From positions 500,957 through 564,956 of the forward strand of contig CAJHNH020000504.1 in the NCBI GenBank assembly GCA_905116865.2: a stretch of 64,000 nt of DNA, given 5' to 3'. Shown here one piece after another: positions 33,667 through 45,600 of this stretch. Source of the DNA: Candidula unifasciata. Its lineage: Eukaryota > Mollusca > Gastropoda > Stylommatophora > Geomitridae. The notes beneath the pieces were generated by a model. It saw only the letters and a list, made by a program, of their open reading frames with translations, was not told the DNA's origin and made no database searches. Both the position numbers and the translations under genes were made by a program. The first letter of the stretch is position 1. Every line of letters begins with the position of its first letter.

Positions 33667-35934
33667 ACGTTTCTACCATCTATCGTGAGACTTGGGACAT
33701 TAGCTTTACCTATTCTGTTGTCCAGAGAACACCACAAAACAGACGCCTTTTCCGGGTGGACGACAGCCCTCATCGCCGTACACCACTCAGTCACTTTGTC
33801 TACTTTAGCGTGTAGCTCCCGAGCTGTTTGTTCCCTCTCTTCCCCCTGCCTATATGCAAGTATATCATCCGCAAAAGTCAGTATCTTTCCAACTCCTAGT
33901 GCTTCTAGGCTTGCAATCTTGCTCTTATACACGTTAAAGAGCACAGGCTAGATGGCGGATCCCTGTGGCAGTCCTGGGGCCAAAGTGCATGGTTCTGAGG
34001 TCCATGAGCCCAGTCGGAGAGCAGCCCAGCGTGAATACAGGACAGCTGCAACCCAATTCACGAGCCATGGACTGACCTCCTTCTCCTTCAGTGAAGTCAT
34101 TAAATTAAGATGTCGTATCTCACTCTATTATAAGCATCATCGAGATCCAGTCCTACCACCATAGTTTCCTGTCTGTTCTGGAACCCTTCATAGACGTCAG
34201 AAGCAAATGTGGCCCCATTTACCCATGTGTCCTTTCCTGGCCTGTAGCTTCCCAGGCCTCTTGGGAGAAGCTTCCCCCTTTCAAAAAATTATTGCAGCTT
34301 TACAGCAACTATCTTCTCCAAGACCTTCCTAAATGTGTTTTGTAAGGTGATGATTCTAAAGCCACTGAGCTTAGAATGATCTTTTTTGGTAGTGGGATTA
34401 GATAGCTGTGCACCCTGTCCTACGGTACTGATGCTGTCTTAATGCTCTGGTTAAAACAGTTGGCCATCTCTGCCAGGTCTACATCGCTCAAAACCTTCAT
34501 GTGACCATACCTGACCCCATCAGGCCCTGGTGCAGTGTCTTTTGCCTTTTTCAAAATTTCTTTGATATCTTCCTCTTATATAATGTCTTCATGATGCATA
34601 TTCTTCAAGGTGCCAGCTAACTTTTTTCTAACTGCATTCCTGATGTCTCCATCATTATAATCTGTCTGAGCTATAAAGCCTCCCCTTTCTCCTTGTCTGT
34701 TGTCATACGCACACTATTGTCTCTACAAATTGTTCCGACTGTGATAGGCCGATCTTTTCTTTGCAGCTGCCTTTGCAGTTTCCAGAATTTCCCTAATGTT
34801 TTATCGCCTCCCATATCATTCACAAAAGTTTCACGCTTTGCTCTTTTGGCTTCTGCAGCACAGCGCTTAAAAACCTCCACCTTATTCTTTTTCACATTCT
34901 CCGCCATCTCCACTTCCTCTCGTGAGCTTGAGGGTGTCTGTCTTACTTTCTTTAGCTGCTTCACTGCGGCCCTCTTTGCCCTCCACGCCTGTTCTACTTC
35001 TGGAGTCCACCATGGGGGCTGTAGAAAATTAGTTATGGCATTTCTGTTTATGCTTCGTGTCTGAGGCGCCCAAGTAATTTGTTGGTCCACTTATACCGGA
35101 AGGTCTTGCGTGCTCTCCCAACCTTAACCTTACCGAGTTTAGAAATTAGGACTGAACATGGTAGGTAATCACACCCATTGTCATTCAGGATAGTCCATTT
35201 AACATATAAAACCGACGTCTGAGAGACAAATCTCAAGTCAATGTCTGTGTCTGCATCTCCAGACCTCATTGCCATTCTAGTCGGCCTCCCATCATTCATG
35301 TAAACCATATTGGAGTCAACCATGACCTCTGCAAGAGCAATTCCCTGTCGGTTTTCTCCACTGCTGTCCCATTCTCTGTTCTTCGCGTTGAAATCTCCAC
35401 ATTTGAGTAACCTATCACCTGGTAACTCCTCCTATTCCGTGAGCCAGCCCTATTGTTCACTTCTGACAAAACAGTCTACCGTTGCATATATATTTATGAG
35501 GTTCCAACTTAAGCCACCAATCTCCACCTGTATCCTCTGAACCTCTCTTCCACTTTGGTTTCACTGGCTCAAGTCAAGTACCACATGCTTCACTCCCTCC
35601 TTCACCACCAGACCTTGTCCATGTCTCTCCTGTCCAACAGGGTTTATATAACTGACGTACCCAGGGCAATGATATCTGTCTGTATTTAGCTCCTGGAGCA
35701 TGATGACATCAAAATCAAAAATCAACCTCTCCAGTACAGGACCTCTTTGCCTAGCACTCCGACAGTTCCAGTATCCTACTCTTACATGATTAAAGCTCAG
35801 TCTCTCCGCTTTTCGTCTTGTTCTCCTAGCACCTGCCCTCCTATTTCTATGCTTTCTTGTCTCCCCATTCCCTCGTCGTCTCCTCCTCACTCCCTCTTCG
35901 CGAACTGCTGAAAAATGTGTCACTGTAGCTCCAG

Positions 35935-36654
35935 CGACGATTCCTATGTTTATTTTTTAATCCATATGCGAAAAAAGAGTACTGCAGGAAATGACCGGTC
36001 ACCCTAGTATTGTCTGTCTGCTAGGGAAGGGGCAATGGATGTCCCATAGGAGTCCATACGCTTGTTGCCGCCCCGCACGCCCGCCAGACGTCCAACGTTC
36101 ACGACCAGCTCACCCGTGGCCATCCCGTTTCTCAGCACGTTGGTCCACCTTGATCTTGGGGGTTTACATTCAGAGTTTGCCGTCTCCTAGATGGACTGCT
36201 GTCCAAAGCTGACGGGTTCCATCTACCCTGGGAAAAGGGTTATAGGGCCGCGACCCGCTTGGCAGGCACGTCTCCGAGCATATGAGGTATTTTATAAGGA
36301 TTTCAGATTCCACCCTGAAATCCCGCCTCGCCCTCTATGCAAACCGCCAGTTGGTCCGCGGCAAACCTTTGCTTCTTCATCTCACTATGTGCCATGTAAG
36401 CCGTCAACAGGCGACTGTGAGTGAAGAATGTATCACTGACTTCAAAGCACTGGGAACGACATCCAAGGTCCATCGCCTTATTAAAACAGGCAACCCGGAC
36501 ACCAAATTCTTAAACTGTCCTAGCCCAAAGACACAGACATGTCTCAGTATTCCCCTGCAGATACACAGGAACCGGAAGCCATGTATGGCACTGACGGACC
36601 CTGCAGGCAGCCTGGTGTCCAAGATCTCAGCTCCATTGGTTAACACAGAAAATC
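35935..36654. other. unassigned, GC-richer block
   Basis: Several overlapping plus frames (73-126 codons), none with recognised motifs. One frame near 36195-36260 reads KADGFHLPWEKGYRAA, weakly like the end of an SGNH-hydrolase domain. This is not enough to call. The right part precedes the RNase H LINE at 36655. Confidence 0.3.
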
Positions 36655-37540
36655 GTGGCTAGGTCGGGCAGAAGATGTTATTAGGCAAATATGCAGCCTA
36701 ACCGACATCATACCTGGTGCAGAATGGATACCTGTGCCTCAGGCGTTTATTTGTACATTTTCCTGTATTGTCACACTCAACAGGCGATGTAGAGAAGAGA
36801 ATCCTGTTGCTGTTAATGCAGAGGTCAACGCTCTCATCGGTGAAAATTCAGACGAAGCAGATGCACTAATCTATACAGACGGATCCGTTATACGCCAAAG
36901 AAGAAGCGCATGGGCGTTTACAGCACGCTCAGCGGGCAGAACAGTCAAAGAAGCCAACGGTGCCTTCTCCATGACAACCAGCAGCATGACGATGGAGGTG
37001 ATGGCAGTGACGCAAGCGTTTGCCTGGCTTGAAAACACAAAAATACACCCGCATATGTATACTCAGTGATTCAATGAGTATGATCCGGAGGGTTCAGGCA
37101 GGTTCAGTGCGAAGACAATGGCTTGAATCGTTTACAGAAGTCCACTGTGCGTGGAGTCACATTTATTTTTGTTCCGGGACACGCAGGCGTCGATGGAAAT
37201 GAAAGAGCTGACAGGTTGGCTGGATCCGCTATCACTACCGACGGTCGGCCTATGGATCATGCTGATATTATCAATGCCCTCAGAGAAATGGGAAGGATAG
37301 AGGACTTTGGTGGCAGTGAATCCACATCACTCGCCAGAATGGCAGACTTGGGAATTAAGATCGGCACAGCAAAAAACGAGACGCACACCGGACACGTCAG
37401 AAGACTTGTTAATCAACATAGAACTGGTACTATTAGCCATCGGACGTTGGGGTTCATACTGAGGGGAGGATCTGAGCACCTATGGACATGTCCGGAGTGC
37501 AATGACGATAACCCAACTAACTAACTAACTAACTAACTAG
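36655..37540 (+). mobile_element. I-type LINE RNase H end, separate subfamily N7
   Basis: It starts in the connection (WLGRAEDVIRQICSLTDIIP, GAEWIPVP). RNase H follows: ALIYTDGSVI, MTTSSMTMEVMAV, then after a frameshift near 37060 an LSDSMSM block, then FIFVPGHAGVDGNERADRLA. All four acidic positions are present across frames. A C-terminal C-P-E-C-N-D knuckle-like end is followed by (ACTA)n (37518-37540). It differs clearly from copies N1-N5 and has its own tail repeat. One frameshift and an upstream truncation kill it. Confidence 0.85.
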
Positions 37541-37544
37541 AAAA

Positions 37545-38925
37545 GGTCAGATTCAGCTGGGTATCAAGGCATGTAGGCCGATCTCTTTGTCAATGTATCA
37601 ACACTTAGAAGGGGTTCAGTCTCCTGATCCTCCTCTCCAATAACAGTGTATCCTCTAGCTTTTGCATTCTCTTTCTCGTGGATATCTCACCTTTTGGGCC
37701 ACTGGATAACAACGATGTCACAGGCGGGGCTGATAATCATCAACAAATTACCAATAATTACAGGAAAAACCATGACAGTGAGTAGCTATGCTCGTGTCTC
37801 GGTCCTCCATGTGGTGTTCAGCAGGGGCAGCTTGTAAGGTCCCGTTTAAACCCCAACAGCTGATCACTTTACTGAAAAGCAAAGTGTTTTCATTAACAGC
37901 GCAGTTTCTGGCCTGCAGGGTCATAACTGGACAGGAAGCTGAACAGGGAAACCAGCGAGCTTTAAATTTGCCTTGAGAAACAGCAATTTCTAGGAGGTTC
38001 AGGAGTCTGTCAACAGACAGAGCTGAAGCACTGCTACACCGACTACAATTTCCAACAAAGATCTGTCTCGAAAGCGTCAATCCTGGACCAGGTTTCCTAA
38101 ATGCATCTAAGACCTGCATGGCCCATGGCTCTGGTTTAGCTAGCCTCGCCATAAAATCCCAGCATGAATGTATCATTAACACAAGCAGAAGTTAACATGT
38201 TACTAGCCGTTAGAGTTCTTTGTACTAATTATTTAACATACTTCTTCAATGTAAACTCCCAAAAAAAAAAAAAAAAAACAGCTGGATACCTGGCGTTATT
38301 ACATCATTATTTTTAAGAAACTGAAAAGTTTATTCAGAATTTGTTTTTTCAAGTGTCTGGCGGAAACGACGAAACCAGTTAGCTATTGTATCCACATCCA
38401 CTTGGATTTTGATACTGTCTTTTCCAGCTGAGTAAGTCCACCGAAGAGAGAAACTTCTTTAAAGCTAGACTGGGTGTGATTCTGGAACAGGTCCGAATTC
38501 AGACCATTGGCTTCTAAATCAATGCTGTCGGATGTATGAAGTCACACCAAATGCAGGGCTGTGATGGTGAACACACGTTTACTCATTTCCACTATAACAT
38601 GTGTCATCTGTAACAATGGAGACAGATTATTACGGTGATTCAATAAATAATCTTTCCGATGAGTGATGATCACCGAACTGATCCCCTTGTCCCTTCTCGT
38701 AGCATCATATTCTTTAGACCATTAAGAACCATCTGTGCTTCTGCGCTGTTCATTTACCGCACACGCGGAAATGTTACAAATGACTGTGAACAACTAATTC
38801 AGCTGATGATTACTGAATGGTCAACTAGGCGGACCGAACATCCACCCTCACATACGTGTACAACTGTACACTTACCTACACAAAACACAATGTAAATGTG
38901 AAATGAATATTATGGATGTTTAAAG
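37545..38925. other. unassigned spacer
   Basis: Contains a 144-codon minus frame (38182-37748) and a 78-codon plus frame (38659-38895) without known motifs, and an A run near 38262-38278. No confident gene. Confidence 0.35.
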
Positions 38926-38929
38926 TATG

Positions 38930-39676
38930 TATATGAAAATGACTGACAAATTGTTTTATGATTTCATATATCTTTGTAACTAACATGACAGACAGGACAA
39001 TGGCAATATTGACAGATGGTGATGTAAAATGAAAATGAAACTAATAATATTATGTAAAATGGTAAAGAAAATGAATTATAGTGTGATTATGTTAAAAAAA
39101 AAATTGTTTTCAAAGTGATTATAAAATAATTTTTATTTGTTATTACTGACATTGTAACAAAAAGGAGAAAGAAATTATTGTAAAATGACTAATGGGTAAG
39201 CGAGACCACTAAAACTATGGTAATTGTTCCAAAGCTTGAAGATCCAATTGAGACGGACACTAGTGGGAGTGGCCAGATGGTACATAGGGTGAAGGTGGGA
39301 CTTAACATGTCCACATTACATTTCGATAGTCGTTATGGACTTCTGCGCTGAATTAGGGGTATCTTGGGGTGTTGTTCTGTCTCTAGGCAGACTGTGTGAT
39401 GCTTATATGGTCTTCCGCACTAAATTATAAAAGTCTTGAGGCGTTGATCCCTTTAAGCTATATGGTGCTCACTGGGTACCACAACTGACGATCTTGCAAG
39501 TGGAAATCATGAACAAACTATGTAAGGGTAAGCAACAACGTTTGCCAAAGGTAATGGTGGAAAATGCACAGATCTTTACAACAGAGTAACTCCTAACCGT
39601 TAATTAAAACGAAATGGGGAGGGGGTAAACTTTTTCATATGGGTGGGGTGGGTGGGGTGGGAGGGGGAGGGGGAGT
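38930..39676 (+). mobile_element. reduced LTR retrotransposon 3' internal part, copy D
   Basis: The blocks TTTGTAACTAACATGACAGA (38977), GAAGATCCAATTGAGAC (39238) and AAGCTATATGGTGC...TGCAAGTGGAAATCATG (39457-39510) match copy C at 61895, 62182 and 62391-62437 in the same order and spacing. It ends in a G-rich polypurine stretch (39637-39675) just before an LTR-like TGTTATG start. Like copy C it lacks any RT or integrase. Confidence 0.7.
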
Positions 39677-39800
39677 TGTTATGTAACCCTTTCCTAAAGG
39701 GTTTCCAGGAAATAGCCTAGGGTCAAGGGTAAGTCATGGGATAGAAACCGAGGATGAAAACGTTCGCAAATTCACGTGTTTAACTGAACTGTGTAAAGGT

Positions 39801-39881
<81 letters not shown>

Positions 39882-40048
39882 GGGGAGTGAAAGTGAAAGA
39901 GGGGTCGAATCAGTTGGTGTTTGGTAGCCAGAGTGACTGGTCGAGCTCGAGAGGCGTTTGACTGTTATAAAATGTAACTGACTTGTGTGAAAAAGTTCTG
40001 ATTCCTCAAAATGAATGCCTGCCCAGAAGCTTTCAAGCTGACACCCAG
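39677..40048 (+). mobile_element. L1-type LTR, left part, with GA microsatellite
   Basis: Begins TGTTATGTAACCC right after a polypurine tract, matching the position of TGTAATGAGATT in copy C (62587). It contains (GA)n at 39803-39873. It is interrupted at 40044-40048 by the L2 solo LTR and seems to continue at 40735 (CCTGACTGAAGATTGG). The right boundary is not fixed. Confidence 0.5.
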
Positions 40049-40729
40049 TGTAATAGGGGATATTTTCACCCTGATTGGGAAAGTTGGGGGGGGGGGGGGA
40101 AGCCCCAAGCTAACAAGAATACCGAGAGAAGCTAAATACTCGGTTTAAACGAGGTTTCAAGATAGGGGACGACCACAAATTATCCCGTGGAAGTAAAGGA
40201 GAACGACCACAGGTCGCCACGTGAAACCCCCCCCCCCCCCCCAAAAAAAAAAAAAAAAAAAAACAACAACAACCACGTGTTGCCACGTGGAACGAACACT
40301 GGGTATAAGGTAAGGACCTCAGTTAGTATGAGTTAGTATGTGTTGACTGTCAAAGCGAAAGGATGGGAGAGTGATCGAGAGAATGACAACGTGAGACTGA
40401 TTGCTGCGAGAGGAAGATCAGACGACGACATCCATTGAAGGCAAGAACAGCCAGGCCATTCTGTGTGAAGTCGAGGAGAATAACCAGATTCATCTGAGCG
40501 AACTCTGGTCAATGACTGTGTGAGAAACCAGCATGTTGGAGTCTGATAGCTGTGGTGTGTGCAAGCTGTATATTAGGACACGGACAGGACGTTTATTTAT
40601 GTGATGAGATGTCAATAAACTGTTTCGTACTCTGAAGTCGGTGTCGGCTTGTCCCAGTTATGTCATCGTAAGAATGTGTGCTAAGAGCATTAACTAGACA
40701 CGTCATCTCTTAGACAACAACCCATTGCA
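40049..40729 (+). mobile_element. solo LTR, family L2, with 5-bp target duplication
   Basis: It starts TGTAATAGGGGATATTTTCA and ends ACAACAACCCATTGCA, the usual TG...CA borders. CCCAG lies on both sides (40044-40048 and 40730-40734), a target duplication. Inside are a TATA-like GGGTATAAGG (near 40301) and a polyadenylation signal in GTCAATAAACTG (near 40609). There is no internal coding part, so it arose by recombination between two LTRs. The inner copies of CCACGTG and TTGCCACGTGG form a short repeat. It carries a G run (40086-40099) and a C16-A run (40227-40263). Confidence 0.85.
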
Positions 40730-40734
40730 CCCAG

Positions 40735-42480
40735 CCTGACTGAAGATTGGTAGCGGAGTGCCGGAGATGCAAACTCGTCGCCTGTGCGTTGCATGAATGA
40801 TCCACCAAGAATGCAAGGTAAGCTTTGCTAACAATTGTGAACATCTTATGCAGTGTATTGTAACATTTGATTATTGAATCTCAGACCACGACAGAGATCA
40901 GAAGACAGCGACCAGACGATACTATGTTTAGAACAATAATAAATGAATTAAACTGCGAGTTTGTTTTCTCATCTTTTTATATGTATGTGATAGGCTGAAA
41001 ACGATAAGGACTACTGTTCAGCAACTTAACGATTTTGATTTAATCTGGTTTGAAAATGACCAAGAAATTCTCAGGAGCAGCTTTTAGTTTAAGACAGTAA
41101 AAAGCGGAAAAATCTGGCCACTAGGTATAAAAAGGAAGTGACTCAATATTTTCCTCCTAATTTGGCGGTCACTTTGTGGTCAGTACGTTATGGTCAAGAC
41201 TTCCTGTTTGCCGTTATTGATTGCACTTAATCTCAATGCACATGTGTGTTAGATCAGACCGGCCGAACGACGCTAGACTGGCTCGTGTTCGCGATAACGG
41301 TACGTTTCTTTTGGTTAGATGGTATTAGAATTGATTTTCATTGTGTATTTTCGCTAGGAGATAGTTTGATAGCAGATCACTATAGCCGATTTGTTGGTCT
41401 GCTAGTAGCTGTCAGTATTTTGTTATGAATTGGTTTACCAGTTGCTTGGTTAGTTTTCTGCTGCTCTGTTCATATACTTTCTAGTAGTTCTTTGTTTTCG
41501 GAGTGTGTCATCAAGTATTATTGTTATATGTCATCAAGTAAATGAAGTTTCTGTATTTGTCGACTTACATTCTTGTTATTTTAGATGTGTGCCTAGGTTT
41601 TACTGTTACACTATATTAGACCCCACACAGAAGATTTCCTGTCAGGGTGAGTTATTTTTGATCTTACCCCCGCCTAAACGAACCTTTTCTCTCTGTCTCT
41701 TTTTTTTTTTTTTTTTTTTTGTTAGCTGTTGTGTGCGGTTATGCACTAGAACGCACCAGTACTGAGTGAGCAAATAGGACGTCAAAACAATACGTAATGT
41801 TGTTAAGGAATTGTTGTCTAAAGGATTTGTTGTATACAGTCTGGAAGAGACAGTCGTGTAGTCGTGTCACAGTGGATCCTTGAGGACGCTTTACCCAGGG
41901 ATTCCACTAGGAACCTCAGCGGAAAGCTGGTACATTGTCTACTGCGCTTGGCAGGAAGCCGGTAAACGCCAAGGAGATTCTCCAGGCCGAATCATTAAAG
42001 GGGGACGTTGCCATGTTTAGATTGACAAAGAGGAGATCGATGTGACCGTCCGGACTTTCAAGGTCGGACTGTTGACCTGTCATTTTAAGATATCATGTGA
42101 ATTTATCCGTCACGATAAAATTACAGAGGGTCTTGCTTTACCGCAGTCTAGGTCTATTAAGGAAAATACATACTCATACACATGCTCCTCATACATTAGG
42201 AGATGGCGCGAATCTCCGCGAGTCCGTGTACCAGCCTTACCAGGACATCACAACTAAGACAAACTGAAATAAAGATGTTAATTGTAGGCCTAAGTCGCTG
42301 TTAGTAAATTAGCTAGTCTCCCACAGAGGAACCATAAATAAGTGTCTTGTTTAGAAAAGCCAGGGCCCCCCCCCCCTCCCAATAAAAAAACAAAACAAGC
42401 CAAAATAAGCCAGCTCTATTTAATCCAGCTCCTTTAATTAAAAAAAAAAAAAAACCTGATGTGTTAAATCTGGCTCAGAA
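40735..42480. other. unassigned, partly GC-balanced
   Basis: No recognisable protein motif. Short frames include 41246-41428, 41505-41765 and 42042-42257. The first bases (ATTGGTAGCGGAGTGCCGG near 40749) look like a primer binding site or LTR end of the L1 family, unproven. It could include upstream sequence of the RIMOC1-like gene. Confidence 0.3.
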
Positions 42481-42577
42481 GTAGCCAATATGGCAACCCC
42501 GATTCCAATTATTGGAAATATTTTTTGCTGGTAGTTTCCCTTTAACAGGGCGTGTCTAAAAATAACTTGTTGGCAAT
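42478..42577 (+). promoter_or_regulatory. proximal promoter / 5' leader of the RIMOC1-like gene
   Basis: Two near-copies of a CAATATGGC word lie here: GTAGCCAATATGGCAACC (about 42482-42499) and TTGGCAATATGGCTGA (42570-42585, containing the start codon). The core fits YY1/TISU-like elements (A-A-x-A-T-G-G-C) known from short-leader housekeeping genes, and the first copy also contains a CCAAT box. Function is inferred from motif and position only. The transcription start is not known. Confidence 0.35.
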
Positions 42578-42677
42578 ATGGCTGAGAATCAAACAATTAC
42601 CGCAGCTAGGCAGGAAATGATTGTTTATTGCAAACATTTACCGGATATCATATCATCTTTGAGCACACCCACTTCAG
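42578..42677 (+). CDS. RIMOC1: RIMOC1-like exon 1 (start)
   Basis: The ATG at 42578 opens MAENQTITAARQEMIVYCKH, with 33 codons plus one base, ending CACTTCAG before the donor GTATTA. Phase 1 fits exon 2 exactly, making the split codon G|GT (Gly). The length before the G-D-D of exon 2 is close to that of the vertebrate N-terminus. The frame stays open into the intron (to 42886), so the donor was chosen by phase and homology. It is less conserved than exons 3 and 5 and so less certain. Confidence 0.65.
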
Positions 42678-45600
42678 GTATTACAATTATTCAAATACAT
42701 AATATCAAATATTTTTTTAGCGCAAGCATTGCATCATGTTTTGTAAAGCCCCCTCCCCCTTTTTCACCCATACTTAAAAAAAGGAGGGGGAGGGGGGGGG
42801 GGGGGGCATCATTTTTTTGGGGTACCTCCTATTTCATTTGCATGGTTACAAAAAAAGACAAGTGGATTGGGAGGGGAGAGGTGTGAGGGGAGGTTGAAAA
42901 ATTACGTTACTATTGATTATTGATAGAAAGCTAAGGCTAAGAGTAAGAGATGAACAAACAGGAACGTATAAAACATGAAATTGTAAGTTCTTTATGGGGG
43001 AAAGCTTACAGATACATTTAAAATAAGAACAGGTGTGTGACAGGAGTGTCTTTTGTCACCCTTTTATTTTTACTGGCAATAGGCTGGTTTATGAAGACAG
43101 CAGCTGCTAACACTAGGCATGCTAGTAAAGTTTTATATTTTGGGTTTTTACTTACGAAATCATAACAGCTAGATTAAAATTACAAATCCAATGGTACCTG
43201 AAGTACCTTATTTAAGCCTGTAAGACGATTCTAAGCGGAGATATTAACATTTTATTATCGGACACCACAAAAGAAAAATTGTAGTGGAAATCTATAAAAC
43301 ATGGCTTCCCTGCTGCGACCCAGTGAGATGAAATGGCTCAATGTTTGATTTTATGGGCATAACTTTTTTGTTTCTGAACGAATCCCTTAGCAACCATATA
43401 TTGCTAGAATCGGGACAGTGAGACCTAACCGTTTATGCATGTCTCAATTACATACACTACGATGTGCGCCTATTTAACATATGAAAATGTCTGCAGGCTG
43501 ATAATTTTCATCTAAAACTTTATACATTTACAGTTGTCTGCCAACTAGCCTGGCTTAATACATATCATATTGTGTGTCCTGGCTAGGCGAACATAAAGAT
43601 CATATAAATGTGCCAATGTCAGTTGGCGTGACCTAATTAACAAATATCGGACCCCCCCCACCCCGCAACAGCGATGTCACACGGGGTGGTCGTATCTCAG
43701 CACAATAATGACACCCGGAGTGGTTGCACCCCCTCCCCACAAAGATGATACCGGGATGGCCGCACCCCCTTCCTGGTACCTTCTTCCCCTGGTATCTCTC
43801 CTCTTCTTTCTTTTTTTCCCTTTCCTTTCTTTTTCCCCATGTCTCAGTGTCGACTTTCTTTTCTTAGTCTCTGTCTCTTTTTTTCTTCCTCTCTCCTCCT
43901 CCTGCTCTCTCTCTTGAGCCCACTGGTAGTACACGGCCTGTTTTCATAATGGGTCGGTGACAGTGTTAACAACACGGCTAACACAACAGGTGTGTTCATT
44001 TCTGGGAATCAGGTCAGGTTGGATTTTCTTTTCTTTCAAAAATGACCTTGGCTCCCATATCCACCCATCATTGAATATAAGAGATGGATCTATAGCAGTC
44101 ACACGCGGGCAGCCAAGCACGGTAGGGTTGCCAATAGGATTTTTGTCAAACCCGAAGCTAAGCTTATGTCACGGAGTGAATCAACCAAACCCTGCACAGC
44201 AGACTCGTCATGACGTTGACGCCCCCTAGCGGGCAGGTCACATTTCAAATTTAAACCCGCCCGGTGAGTATATAGTCCCTCATATTGATATATACCTCTA
44301 TTTGGTGGAATAGGTATTTCTATACCCTCTAGTTGTTTTGAAAAGTCTACATTTTCAAACTTACAACTGTGGGATAGATATTTTCTGGAATAATATTTCG
44401 AATTCCTGGAAACCTTTTTACACCTTGGTGCACTAATACAGGACTTTTTTTCTAGAGACGCCAAGCGAGATCAGGCGGGGTCATTCTTTGCCTGACTTCC
44501 TAGTTGTGCAGAAGTATGTCACCTCTCTGATTAAATATTGGCGCAGTGATGGCCGAAATTAATTATTGGGATTTAGGGGTGATCAGGAAAAACAAATATC
44601 CAACAGAGAATACGAAGGGCTCTAAATAATGACAGATGCTGAACAAATGCTACAATGGTTGTGGATTTTAAAAAAAATGATTAAAATAACGTTAGCTAAT
44701 TTAATAATTATTTTAAGTTAATTATAAAGAGGGAAAAACGGTCTTCTAGTGCAAACATATTGGATTTGAAGCGAAAACAGTGATGCCACTAAAAAATTTT
44801 TTTTAAACATGTGCGCATTTGCCAATGTTTGTGAGATTTCCCACACTTATACAAAAATTAACGCAGAATTCAAAAATACAACACACATTGTGGTAATCTG
44901 GCTAATAAAAAAGACATTTACGAAATTACTTACCGTTTTTGGATTTAAAGCGAAAACAGTGATGCCACTAAACAATTTTTTTAAACATGTGCGCATTTGC
45001 CAATGTTTGTGAAATTTTCCACACTTATATAAAAATTAACATAGAATTCAAAAATACAACACACATTGCGGTAATCTGGCTAATTAAAAAGATATTTACG
45101 AAATTACTTACCGTTTTTGGATTTAAAGCGAAAACAGTGATGCCACTAAACAATTTTTTTAAACATGTGCGCATTTGCCAATGTTTGTGAAATTTCCCAC
45201 ACTTATATAAAAATTAACGTAGGCTAATTGAAAAGATATTTATTAAATTACTTACCGTTAATTCACTGCGTGCTGCAAAAAAAAAAAAAATTATGTTATA
45301 CGCGTCAAAACCATCTCAGGTCAAAGCCTGGCATCTCTCTTATAACTCCTAATAACTTTTCCGATTTTATCTTTCACGTAAAGAGCACAGAAAAATAATT
45401 TCCCAATAACGGACAATTGGTTTTGTATTTTTGGGTCACAGTCGCGTCTATAGTTACCGACGAAAATGTATAGCAAAATAAACGAAACAAAACGACCCAA
45501 TGCTATACCTACTAACACCAATAATGTATTGTAATGGGCCCTTACAAAACAGCCTGAGGATCTGGACTTAGCCGAATGATATTTCTCTTTTGTCCTGCTC

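Larger units (their letters stand above)
31257..35930 (-). mobile_element. nearly complete I/Nimb-like LINE, copy N3
   Basis: The most complete RNase H LINE of the window. Minus-strand order: Arg-rich N-terminus and endonuclease start (35923-35561: VGYWNCRSARQ, IMLQELNTD), endonuclease core (a GDFNAKN-like word near 35390; NDNGCDYLP near 35165 where S-D-H is expected, so the catalytic His/Ser are lost), pre-RT linker (35090-34671), RT fingers (34600-34300), RT palm with FADDILAY (33944-33840), connection (33484-32990), then, past an insertion, RNase H (31855-31434: DLIIYTNSS with Asp to Asn, MEVEAV, GNEQADRLAGS) and the tail. It carries frameshifts, stops and a CT microsatellite in frame. Its 3' end is at about 31257 with a TTGATTTGATTCAAG-type tail. 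Confidence 0.85.

Noticed and set aside
33952..36650. Plus-strand frames of 70-126 codons as independent genes
   Set aside because: Those up to 35930 are antisense shadows of the minus-strand LINE N3; those beyond have no motif support.
40745..40775. Primer binding site proving a full LTR element to the right
   Set aside because: TTGGTAGCGGAG resembles a tRNA-complementary site, but no gag/pol follows and the LTR is already explained as solo.
43677..43934. Arg/Glu/Lys-rich 85-codon minus frame
   Set aside because: Antisense of a pyrimidine-rich low-complexity tract.
44809..45190. Two nearly identical 67-codon proteins in tandem
   Set aside because: They are the two units of the 178-bp noncoding tandem repeat read in frame.
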